Part shown: piece after piece, positions 43,261-51,389 of the stretch
Numbering within the stretch: the stretch's first letter is position 1
Layout of the letters: each line of letters opens with the position of its first letter
Program-made: the position numbers and the translations under genes
Assembly (NCBI RefSeq): GCF_011064615.1
Contig: NZ_JAALJH010000018.1
Location: 1-64,000 of the forward strand
Length of the DNA: 64,000 nt
Reading direction: 5' to 3'
Source of the DNA: Aquisphaera insulae
GTDB taxonomy: Bacteria; Planctomycetota; Planctomycetia; Isosphaerales; Isosphaeraceae
The notes under the pieces: model-generated
Seen by the model: the letters and a program-made list of their open reading frames with translations, nothing else
Database searches by the model: none
Told to the model about the DNA's origin: nothing

Positions 43261-45210
43261 CTACGGCTTCTTCCCCTTCAGGATGCTGCCGAGGCTGGAG
43301 CGGAATCGCTGGAGGGCCTCGGCGGCCGCCGGGGCGCCGGCCAGGTTGAATCGCTCCTCGGGGTCTCCCCGCAACGAGTAGAGCTCCTCGGAGCCGTCGC
43401 CGGACTGGATGTAGTGCATCCCTCCGGCGACGAGGGAGCTCATCGGGCCCTTCGCGACGGGCTCGCGGCCCTCATTCATCATCACCAGCGGCGGAGTCGT
43501 CTCGAGCAGGAGCGGCTCCGAGGTTCCGCCGGCGTCGGGCCCGGAGGCATCGCCGAGGAGTCGGGCCAGCGACCGGCCGGGGAATGTGACCCCCTGGGGC
43601 TTCCCGACGAGCTCGGCGATGGTCGCCGGAAGGTCGCGGAGGCCGACGGGGCCGGCCACGACCCGGCCGGTCGCCGCGACCCTCGGATCCGCGACGACGA
43701 GCGGGACGTGCACGAGCTGCCGGTAGAGGCTGCAGCCGTGGAAGAACAGGAGGTGATCGCCGAGGTGCTCGCCGTGGTCCGCGGTGACGATGACGATCGT
43801 GTTCCCGAGCACGCCGCGGCGGTCGAGGTCGTCGAGGAGCCGTCCGAGTCGACGGTCGAGGTAGGCGATGCACTCGTCGTAGACGTCCGCGGCCATCTGG
43901 ACGTCGTTGCGCGTCAGGCTCGCCTTGGGCATCTGGTTCCAGCGCTGGAGGGTGAGGAAGTCGCGGAGGGTCGTCGGCCGGATGCCGAATGCGGGTGCGG
44001 CCGGGTCCGGGACCTCGTAGGGCGAGTGGGCGTCGTTGTAGTTCAGGAAGGCGAAGAACGGGCGGCTCCGGCCGCGTTGCCAGGAGAGCCAGTCGAGGAA
44101 TCCGCGATCGACGTCGGGCGCACGCTTCGCATGTTCGCGCGAGCGCCCGAGCCGGCCCATCGGACGGCCGGTGACCTTCTCCGCGATGGCCGACACGATG
44201 CTCCCCCAGGTGGAGAGCTCCATCCGATGGCCGAGCCCGATGTAGCGGTCCAGGGTGTCGAGGAGGTCGACGGGGTAGTCCTCGTAGTGGTCGAACCCGC
44301 GAGTCAGGCCGGTCTCGCCGCTCGTGTAGTCGAGGTTGGCCACGAAGCCGGCCGTGTCGTAGCCGCGGCCGCGGAGGTACTCGGCGATGGTCGGGGTGTC
44401 GCGGCGAAGCGGCGAGGTCCAGTCGACTCCCAGCTCATGGGGCCAACGCCCGGTGAAGAGGCCGGCGTGCGCCGGCAGGGTCCACGACGAGGTCGAGAAG
44501 GCCAGGTCGAACCGAGTCCCGCGGGCGGCCAGTCGCTCCAGGTTGGGCGTCGTCGGGCGGGCATATCCGTGGAGGCTGAGGTTGGCGGCCCGGACCGTGT
44601 CCCAGACGATCAGCAGCACGTTCGGGGCGTCGGCGGAGGCCGGAGGCACGGTCGACACGGCCCGGTGCTCCGTCCAGGCACGCTTGCCGCGGGTCGCCAG
44701 CAGGACCGCGAGCAGGGTCACCGCGAGGATCGGGAAAGACCGGCGAGCCCACGCGAGCGGGAGCTCGGGGCGACGTCCGGCCCACCGCCCGAGCTGGACC
44801 GCCACCCCCGCGGACAGGAGGAGCGAGGCCCAGAGCTCCAGCGGCAGGCGGGCACAGGCGTTGAGGGAAGCCACGAGGACGAGGATTCCGACGACCGCCC
44901 GCGCCGAAAGCCGCCGACGGCGGACCAGGGCCAGGCCGGCGAGGACCATCCCGACGGCGAGCAGGAGGGCGGTCACTCCCGAGGGGATGAGCCAGGGGAA
45001 ATCCCCGCCCAGCCGGTCGAAATCCCGCTGGATGACCCGGCTGTTGAGGAGCATGAGCCCGAGATCGACCCAACCGGCCAGGAGTCCGATGGACGCCGCC
45101 AGGAGCAGGATCTCTGCGGGCGACATCCCGCCCGACCGCGGGGACGGACTCGCCGTTGCATCGACCGGCCCGACGGCGCCGGCATTCCTGGTCCCAGATC
45201 CGGATTCCAT
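43261..45210 (-). CDS. Membrane-anchored sulfatase-superfamily hydrolase/transferase
   Basis: About 650 residues. Five hydrophobic helices in the N-terminal part (about 30-200) precede an alkaline-phosphatase-superfamily domain: NVLLIVWDTVRAANLSLHGY (metal-binding Asp), the active-site segment STSSWTLPAHAGLFTGRWPH, FFAFLNYNDAHSPYEVPDPA and VIVTADHGEHLGDH. At the place where sulfatases have Cys/Ser-x-Pro-Ser-Arg for formylglycine, this one has Thr-Leu-Pro-Ala-His, so it should not act as a classic sulfatase. A Thr nucleophile is typical of phosphoethanolamine or phosphoglycerol transferases. Starts at 45222 and 45210 are alternatives. Confidence 0.8.
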   Translation of the reverse strand: MESGSGTRNAGAVGPVDATASPSPRSGGMSPAEILLLAASIGLLAGWVDLGLMLLNSRVIQRDFDRLGGDFPWLIPSGVTALLLAVGMVLAGLALVRRRRLSARAVVGILVLVASLNACARLPLELWASLLLSAGVAVQLGRWAGRRPELPLAWARRSFPILAVTLLAVLLATRGKRAWTEHRAVSTVPPASADAPNVLLIVWDTVRAANLSLHGYARPTTPNLERLAARGTRFDLAFSTSSWTLPAHAGLFTGRWPHELGVDWTSPLRRDTPTIAEYLRGRGYDTAGFVANLDYTSGETGLTRGFDHYEDYPVDLLDTLDRYIGLGHRMELSTWGSIVSAIAEKVTGRPMGRLGRSREHAKRAPDVDRGFLDWLSWQRGRSRPFFAFLNYNDAHSPYEVPDPAAPAFGIRPTTLRDFLTLQRWNQMPKASLTRNDVQMAADVYDECIAYLDRRLGRLLDDLDRRGVLGNTIVIVTADHGEHLGDHLLFFHGCSLYRQLVHVPLVVADPRVAATGRVVAGPVGLRDLPATIAELVGKPQGVTFPGRSLARLLGDASGPDAGGTSEPLLLETTPPLVMMNEGREPVAKGPMSSLVAGGMHYIQSGDGSEELYSLRGDPEERFNLAGAPAAAEALQRFRSSLGSILKGKKP

Positions 45211-45444
45211 CGCGATTCCCATCGGGGGCGGTATGAGGATCGGGACTACTAGACCGGAAGGCGCCGACGAATACAAGGCGGCGAGTGCTTGACGCGCCGT
45301 CGTCGAGAGTGGAGTCTATCGCGGTCGAGGTCCGATGTGCCGGGCGCACCACCGCGGATGGTGACAGAGCCCGACACGAGATCGCAGCATCGAATCCCCG
45401 CGTCGCGAGGCGGCGTCCGCCTCGATCTCCGGAGGCGTAGGCCC

Positions 45445-46278
45445 ATGCAGAACGACGAGGTTTCCCCTTCCGATCCGGGCTCCAGGGACCCCCTCCTCGA
45501 TCCGAGCGAGCGGGGCGACCAGGCCGCGGCCGTCGACCCGACGGCCGCGCGATTGCCCCGCCGCGCGTGGCCTCTGGTCGTCGCGGCGGGCCTGCTCGCG
45601 GGCCTGGCGGGCTTCGCCGGCGGCGAGTACGCCGCCAAGGTCTTCGCCCCCTCGCTCGATCTGCCGCCCGGGATCCGGGGCGATCGCGAGAAAGCCCCCG
45701 CCGAGCACTTCCGGCGGCTCATCGAATCCGAGTTCCGGACCGCGATCGCCAGCCACGGGACCTTCGGTGCCTTGCTCGGCCTGGCGCTCGGCGCGGCGGG
45801 TGGACTGGCCCGCCGATCGGCGAGGGCTGCCCTCACGTCGGCCGTGATTGGCCTGCCGCTGGGGGCCGCGGCCGGCGCCCTGAGTGCCTCGCTCCTCGTT
45901 CCTTTCTACAACGCCCATCACTCCGCTCCCTCGCCCGAGAATGCCACGGAGGAGTTCTTCCTGGCGATGGGGACGCACGGCGGCATCTGGGCGGCGATCG
46001 GCGGCGTGGCGGGGCTGGCGCTGGGACTCGGCCTTGGAGGCCGGAGATCGGCCCTCGCCCTCGTCGGCGGAGTGCTCGGTGCCTTGCTGGCGACGGTCCT
46101 CTACGAGCTGGGTAGCCCCGTCATGTTCCCGCAACAGAAGACCTTCCAGCCCCTGGGCCCGATCCCCGAGCTGAGGCTCTTCGGCCATCTCGCCACGGCC
46201 CTCCTCGTCGCCGCGGGCGCGCTCTGGGCCGCAACGAATCTGAGCGTCCGACGGCCACCGCCGGCCGTTTCGTCCTGA
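45445..46278 (+). CDS. Conserved membrane protein, unknown function
   Basis: A 277-residue protein with about five hydrophobic, glycine-rich helices, for example LPRRAWPLVVAAGLLAGLAG, GTFGALLGLALGAAGGLARR, GLPLGAAAGALSASLLVPFY, GIWAAIGGVAGLALGLGLGG and GHLATALLVAAGALWAATNL. The repeated G-x-x-G pattern suggests a glycine-zipper membrane protein. No family is assigned. ATG at 45445 follows GGAGGCG. It is divergent from the sulfatase-like gene (234 bp gap). Confidence 0.75.
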   Translation: MQNDEVSPSDPGSRDPLLDPSERGDQAAAVDPTAARLPRRAWPLVVAAGLLAGLAGFAGGEYAAKVFAPSLDLPPGIRGDREKAPAEHFRRLIESEFRTAIASHGTFGALLGLALGAAGGLARRSARAALTSAVIGLPLGAAAGALSASLLVPFYNAHHSAPSPENATEEFFLAMGTHGGIWAAIGGVAGLALGLGLGGRRSALALVGGVLGALLATVLYELGSPVMFPQQKTFQPLGPIPELRLFGHLATALLVAAGALWAATNLSVRRPPPAVSS

Positions 46279-46589
46279 CTCGGCTCGACCCCGCCGCGCC
46301 GGATGGATCAATAAACCCGGGGTGAAATTCCCTGAGAATGAAGGGAAATCCCACAATTCTTTAACCGCCCACGGAATTGTCTTGATCTTGTGGACGGGGC
46401 GAAATATACCTTGGCTCGATATTCGGCGTTCGCCTTCCCACCACTCTTCAGGGCTATCCGTACCAATTTCATAAGGTCCGGCCGCGCTGTCTCTCCGACC
46501 CACCCTACTTGATCAACCTGTCTCATGTAGGGAGTCCTTCCCCTCAAGGCGTTTTCGATACGCCAGGTCTTACTGAGGCTTGTTTATTC
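46279..46589. other. Intergenic region upstream of lipoprotein/DUF1559 pair
   Basis: 311 bp of lower GC content than average, without a gene. It probably carries the promoter of the lipoprotein gene at 46590. I cannot single out -35/-10 boxes with confidence. Confidence 0.45.
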
Positions 46590-46784
46590 ATGCGTGATTT
46601 GCGGCTTGTTCGTGCGTTCGCGTTGGTCCCGCTGGCCGGCTTCCTGCTCCTGACCGTGGGCTGCTCGGGCCAGGTTTCCGTGAATTCGACTCCCCCTTCC
46701 AAGGAGGAGGCGAAGAAGATCGCCGAGGAGACAAAATCGTCGATGCGGGACGCCATGAAGGCTCGCGGACAGAAGGGGCATTGA
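46590..46784 (+). CDS. Small lipoprotein upstream of a DUF1559 gene
   Basis: A 64-residue protein with a lipoprotein signal, lipobox LLTVGC (Cys25). The mature part is 40 residues with a charged helix PPSKEEAKKIAEETKSSMRD and a Lys/Arg-rich end. It lies 204 bp upstream of the DUF1559 gene at 46989. The arrangement repeats that at 27.3 kb. Start at ATG 46590; the frame open from 46509 is not required. Confidence 0.7.
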   Translation: MRDLRLVRAFALVPLAGFLLLTVGCSGQVSVNSTPPSKEEAKKIAEETKSSMRDAMKARGQKGH

Positions 46785-46988
46785 TGAGTTCCGGGCCGGT
46801 CCTCGCGAATCGTCTCGACCTCGACCGGCGTTCGCGAGCCGACCATGGAGGCCGTAACGGCGAAGTGACGACCTCCCGGTGGCAAGTCATCATCGATTCG
46901 CTTGATCCGTCCCGGCTGCAAGCAGTCCGGCTCGATTCGGGCCGGCTTGCGGTTTTCATTCCGACCTCATACGAGGAGGATTCATGTC

Positions 46989-48056
46989 ATGAGAGCGGTA
47001 TCTCGCCGAGGGTTCACCCTCATCGAATTGCTGGTGGTGATCGCGATCATCGCCGTCCTCATCGCCCTGCTGCTGCCCGCCGTCCAGTCGGCGCGAGAGG
47101 CGGCGAGGAGGGCCCAGTGCATCAACAATCTCAAGCAGGTCGGCATCGGGCTCCATAACTACCATACCGCCCACAATACCTTCCCGCTGGGCGGGACGAG
47201 GAACTGGTCTTCGTACGGGTACATGGCCTCCTGGGGGACCTGGAGCGCCTCGGCGCTCTTGCTGGGCTACATGGAAGGCCAGCCGCTCTACAACTCGATC
47301 AACTTCAACTGGGTCTGCTGCTGGAGCGCCGGGTGGGCGATCAACTCCACGGTGACCAACGTGACCATCAACACGTACATCTGCCCCTCCGACGGGCTCT
47401 CGCCGGTACCCACGCAGAATGACCAGTGGACCGGGATGACGAACAACTATCACGCGTCGGTCGGCGCCTCGACGGACTTCTACAACCCGTCGGGGCTGTT
47501 CGCCGAGGCGGAGAAGTGCTACGGCATCCAGACGTGTACGGACGGCAGTTCCAACACGATCGCCTTCGGCGAGGCCCTCGTCGGTTCCGGCAACACGCCC
47601 CAGGTGAAATTCCGGAGCGGGCCGGTGCTCTCCGCCGGTTCGGCCCTCTGCTCGGGAGGGTGGTGCGGCGTCACCAATGTCAGCTCGCAATACAACTCCG
47701 TGCTGGCCGACCTTCAGACCTGCGAGCAAGGCTATGTGGCGCAGACCAGCAGCACGGGCAACGGCAAGGGATTCCGCTGGGCCGAGAATCTCGGCGGCTT
47801 CACGCTCATCAACACGGTCGTGCCGCCCTCCGCGAACAACTATCGGTTCGGCTGGTGCGCCCTCCGCGGCGGCAGTCCCAACTCCAATGCCTCCGACGGC
47901 CAGTACCAGAACGCCAACAGCAACCACCCCGGGGGCGCCAACTTCCTGTTCGGCGACGGTAGCGCCCGCTTCCTCAAGTCGACGATCTCGATGCAGACCT
48001 ACTGGGCCCTGGGCACCAGGAATGGCGGCGAGGTCGTCTCATCCGACAGCTATTGA
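46989..48056 (+). CDS. DUF1559 domain protein with type IV pilin-like N-terminus
   Basis: A 355-residue protein with the pilin-like segment [20 protein letters not shown], the [20 protein letters not shown] block and the terminal H-x9-DG motif [20 protein letters not shown]. The central region has many Asn, Ser, Gly and aromatic residues, typical of the family. ATG at 46989 follows GAGGAGGATT at optimal spacing. It is the second member of this family in the window. Confidence 0.9.
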   Translation: MRAVSRRGFTLIELLVVIAIIAVLIALLLPAVQSAREAARRAQCINNLKQVGIGLHNYHTAHNTFPLGGTRNWSSYGYMASWGTWSASALLLGYMEGQPLYNSINFNWVCCWSAGWAINSTVTNVTINTYICPSDGLSPVPTQNDQWTGMTNNYHASVGASTDFYNPSGLFAEAEKCYGIQTCTDGSSNTIAFGEALVGSGNTPQVKFRSGPVLSAGSALCSGGWCGVTNVSSQYNSVLADLQTCEQGYVAQTSSTGNGKGFRWAENLGGFTLINTVVPPSANNYRFGWCALRGGSPNSNASDGQYQNANSNHPGGANFLFGDGSARFLKSTISMQTYWALGTRNGGEVVSSDSY

Positions 48057-48092
48057 TCGCTCCGGATGAGACCCAGGCCGCAAAGCTTGCCG

Positions 48093-48120
48093 TTCCGGGC
48101 TCGCCTCGGCGAGCCCGGAA
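48093..48120. terminator. Perfect GC hairpin downstream of DUF1559 gene
   Basis: A 13-bp perfect inverted repeat, TTCCGGGCTCGCC and its complement at 48108-48120, with a 2-nt spacer (so the practical loop is larger). It begins 36 bp after the DUF1559 stop codon. No T-run follows. It may also serve the convergent FG-GAP gene, whose stop is at 48255. Confidence 0.5.
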
Positions 48121-48254
48121 TCGACAGCTCTCCACCCCGTTCCGGTCGCGTGCTGCCCGCTCGACCGTCCGGATCTCGCCCCGTGGGCCTCGCGGCTCCG
48201 GGGCATTTTCATTCCGCTACCTCGATCGGGTCGATTCCGCCCGGTGGAAGTCCT

Positions 48255-51179
48255 TCAAGGCAACGCCGAGCCGGCCCCCTCGGGAAGCGGTAGGGCTCGA
48301 GGGGGCGCTTCTCCCTCGCGGAATCGATAGCCGGCGTCGGGACGCAGGTTTTCGTGGACGTCCGTCTTCCCGGAAGGCCAGCGAATCTCGACGCGATCCA
48401 CCCGCCGGGCCGTTCCCAGGCCGAAATGCAGCCGGGGATCGCCCGACGACTGGTAGCTGCCGCCGCCGAACCGGGCGGCGGTCCGAGTCCGCCCGTCGGC
48501 CGTCACCGTGACGATGGAGCCGACCCCGTCGCGATTGGAGGCGACCCCCTCGAGGGCGACCGAGAGGTGATGCCCCCCCGCGGGATTCGACGAATTGTGG
48601 AAGAGGGCCAGGGGATCGCCCTGGCCGAGGACCAGGATGTCCATCCGGCCGTCATTGTCGACGTCGCCTGTGGCCAGGCCGCGTCCTAAGAGCAGGCCAT
48701 GCCACGCCGGCCCGGCCCGCTCCGTGGGGTCGACGAAGCGGCCCGAGTCGTCGCCGAGCAGGAGCTGAGGCCTCATCGCGTAGGGGAAGACCGGTCGGAG
48801 ATCGGCCACGTGCCCGTTCGCCTGCACCAGGTCGAGGCGGCCATCATTGTTGGCATCGAACGCCGAGACCCCGAATCCCAGCACCTGCCTGGTGGCGGCC
48901 GCCAGGCCGGTGGCGGCCGATCGATCGCTGAACAGGCCTCCGCCGTGGTTGTGGTAGAGGGTCGTCGACTCATTGAAGAAGTTGCAGACGACCACGTCGA
49001 GTCGGCCGTCCCCGTCCATGTCGCCGTATCCGACGCCCATGCCGGCCAGGTGCCCCCCCTCGGCCCCGGCGGCCAGGCCCGCCTCGATCGCCTGCGGGGC
49101 GAATCGGAAGCCGCCGAGATTGCGGAAGAAATGGTTCGCCGACAGGTCGTTGGTCACGAATATGTCGAGTTTTCCATCTTCGTCGAGGTCGGCGGTGATC
49201 ACGCCCAGGCCCCGGCCATCCTCGTCGACGATCCCCGATTCCCCGGTGACATCGACGAAACGCCCGCCGTCGTTGCGGAACAGGTGGTCCGCCTCCGCGG
49301 GGAACAGGAGGGGGCCGCAGTACATGACGCCGGGCTTCGTCCGCCCGGGATACTCGCAGAGCGTCGGATGTTCGGAGTCCCATCTCAGGTAGTGGGCGAC
49401 GTACAGGTCGAGGTCGCCGTCGTTGTCGAAGTCGCCCCAGGCCGCGGAGGTGGGCCAGCCGCGGTCTCCCGAGAGTCCCGCCCGGGCCGTGGCGTCCTCG
49501 AACCGCCCGCCGCCGACGTTGTGGTAGAGGGCGTAGGACCGCCAACGGGTCACGAAGAGGTCCGGCCGTCCGTCGTTGTCGTAGTCGCCCACCGCGACGC
49601 CGTGCCCGTATCCGCCCGGCAGCGAGGCAAGGCCGGACTCCGCGGTGACGTCGCGGTATCGGCCCTGCCCCAGGTTCCGGAAGAGTCGGTCGCCGAAGGC
49701 CGGCCGGGCTTCCCGAGGCGGGAACGGCCCCCCCTGCACGGCGTAGATGTCGAACCATCCGTCGCCATCGAAATCCAGCACGGCCACCCCGCCGGACATG
49801 GTCTCGGGAAGCTGATGCTCGGGGCTGGGCCCGTGATCGTGCCGGAAGTCCAGTCCCCGAGACGCCGCCTGGTCCTCGAAGCGAGGTATGATCGGCTCGG
49901 GCCCGACCGACGAACCGCCCCGGCCGGGAGACGAGCCCGCGCCGAGATGGTCCACGAGGAGCCCCTCTCCGACGTTCTCCGACGCCTCTTCCGCGGCGAC
50001 CATGCGGGCGATGGCCGATCGGGCCTCGTCGGCGACCGCCGGATCCCGGCGGGCCGCCAGCGTCCACCAGAGCTTCGCCTCGAACCAGAGGCCCAGGGAC
50101 TCCGCGATCCGCCCGAGCTCGACGGCATGCGATGCCATCTCGGGCAAGTCGATCAGGCGCTTGTACTCGTCGACCGCCGCATCGACCGCCGCCTCACGCC
50201 GCCGCAGCTCGGCGGCCCTCGCACGGTCGCCGGACTGGCTGTCGAGGTCGGCCAACCGCGTCAGGACGGCGTGATCGGCGGGGACCAGGTTGAGCATCAT
50301 CTCCAGCGTCGAGACCTCGGACTCGCGATCGCCGGACCGCTCGGCCAGCCACGCGCGTGTCGCCAGCATCTCGCCGCGGGAGACGGCCGTCAGGGGCAGA
50401 TGTCCCGCGGCGCGGCGGGCCTCATCGGGAAGGCCCGCCGCCCTGGCCAGATCGAGGCGGGCTTTCCAGACCGCAAGGCCCTCGGGCCGCGTCCGCTCGC
50501 ACCGATCCAGCCAGGCAGCCGCCTCGTCGAATCGCCCCGTCCGGATCGCCAGGTCCGCCGATGCCAGCCAGACCATCTCGTCGTCCGGGGCCGACAGCCG
50601 GGCCTTCGCCAGGTTCGCGCCGATGGCATCCACCGGGTAAGGCCCGCGGTCGGCGATCCAGAGCTCGCGGAGCGTCCCGGAAGGATCCGCTTCACGACGG
50701 GCCCTGTCCCGGAGCATCCCCCGATGCGCGTCCCGCCGACCCGTCGTCCAGTAGAGGACCTCCAGGAGTCGTCGGGCCTCCTCGCCGGACTCGCCGGAGG
50801 ACCGCATGGCGACGAGGAGGCTGGGCTCGGCGATCCGATAGCACCCCCTGGCCAGGGCCAGCCTGCCCCTCGCCAGCGCCGCCTTCGAACCCTCCGGCGA
50901 ACCTTCGGGGATCCGGCCCCAGACGGCGAGCGCGTCGTCCGGTCGCCCGAGCTGCCTTTCGCATTCTCCCAGCAGGAGCAGGAGCTCGCCGTCGGCCGGT
51001 CGCCGCGACGCGAGCCGGGAAAGACGGCTCCGGGCCGTCGAATAGCGATGTGCATCCAGATCCTCACGGACGCGGGCCAGCTCGCCGCGGAAACGCCGGG
51101 CTTCCCCCGCGCGGACCACCAGCCAGGTGCCCAGCACGAGCACGGCCACGACCATCGTGATCAGGAGCGGGCGACGCAT
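48255..51179 (-). CDS. TPR/FG-GAP-VCBS repeat protein with ASPIC/UnbV domain, membrane-anchored
   Basis: A 974-residue protein: an N-terminal membrane anchor (about 5-22), TPR-like helical repeats (about 25-410), then FG-GAP/VCBS beta-propeller repeats (about 430-890) with many calcium-type loops such as VLDFDGDGWFDIYAV, GDYDNDGRPDLFVTRW, GDFDNDGDLDLYVAHY, ADLDEDGKLDIFVTND, GDMDGDGRLDVVVCNF and FDANNDGRLDLVQANG. The C-terminal ASPIC/UnbV domain reads NRDGVGSIVTVTADGRTRTA and later VDRVEIRWPSGK. It is likely an adhesive or scaffold surface protein. It is divergent from a similarly built paralogue at 51390. Confidence 0.9.
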   Translation of the reverse strand: MRRPLLITMVVAVLVLGTWLVVRAGEARRFRGELARVREDLDAHRYSTARSRLSRLASRRPADGELLLLLGECERQLGRPDDALAVWGRIPEGSPEGSKAALARGRLALARGCYRIAEPSLLVAMRSSGESGEEARRLLEVLYWTTGRRDAHRGMLRDRARREADPSGTLRELWIADRGPYPVDAIGANLAKARLSAPDDEMVWLASADLAIRTGRFDEAAAWLDRCERTRPEGLAVWKARLDLARAAGLPDEARRAAGHLPLTAVSRGEMLATRAWLAERSGDRESEVSTLEMMLNLVPADHAVLTRLADLDSQSGDRARAAELRRREAAVDAAVDEYKRLIDLPEMASHAVELGRIAESLGLWFEAKLWWTLAARRDPAVADEARSAIARMVAAEEASENVGEGLLVDHLGAGSSPGRGGSSVGPEPIIPRFEDQAASRGLDFRHDHGPSPEHQLPETMSGGVAVLDFDGDGWFDIYAVQGGPFPPREARPAFGDRLFRNLGQGRYRDVTAESGLASLPGGYGHGVAVGDYDNDGRPDLFVTRWRSYALYHNVGGGRFEDATARAGLSGDRGWPTSAAWGDFDNDGDLDLYVAHYLRWDSEHPTLCEYPGRTKPGVMYCGPLLFPAEADHLFRNDGGRFVDVTGESGIVDEDGRGLGVITADLDEDGKLDIFVTNDLSANHFFRNLGGFRFAPQAIEAGLAAGAEGGHLAGMGVGYGDMDGDGRLDVVVCNFFNESTTLYHNHGGGLFSDRSAATGLAAATRQVLGFGVSAFDANNDGRLDLVQANGHVADLRPVFPYAMRPQLLLGDDSGRFVDPTERAGPAWHGLLLGRGLATGDVDNDGRMDILVLGQGDPLALFHNSSNPAGGHHLSVALEGVASNRDGVGSIVTVTADGRTRTAARFGGGSYQSSGDPRLHFGLGTARRVDRVEIRWPSGKTDVHENLRPDAGYRFREGEAPPRALPLPEGAGSALP

Positions 51180-51389
51180 CGCGTCCTGGACCCGGGACGA
51201 CGGAGCATTGCATGATGACCGAGCCGCGTGGGAGCGGCCGGCTCATCATCTCATGATTCAACCGCTTCCGCGAGTCGGAAGCGGCGGAGTCCTCCAGATC
51301 GCGGCCCCCCACCCTCCCGGGCCGCAGGTATCGGCGGCCTTGACCGCCCCACCTCGATCGGCCAGGATGAGGTCGGCATTGTTGGGCCG

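Noticed and set aside
42199-45252. Over 1000-residue plus-strand open frame
   Set aside because: It lies antisense to the two RlaP genes and the sulfatase-like gene, which all have clear motifs. High-GC codon usage leaves long open frames on the opposite strand; composition is Arg/Asp/Gly-rich without motifs.
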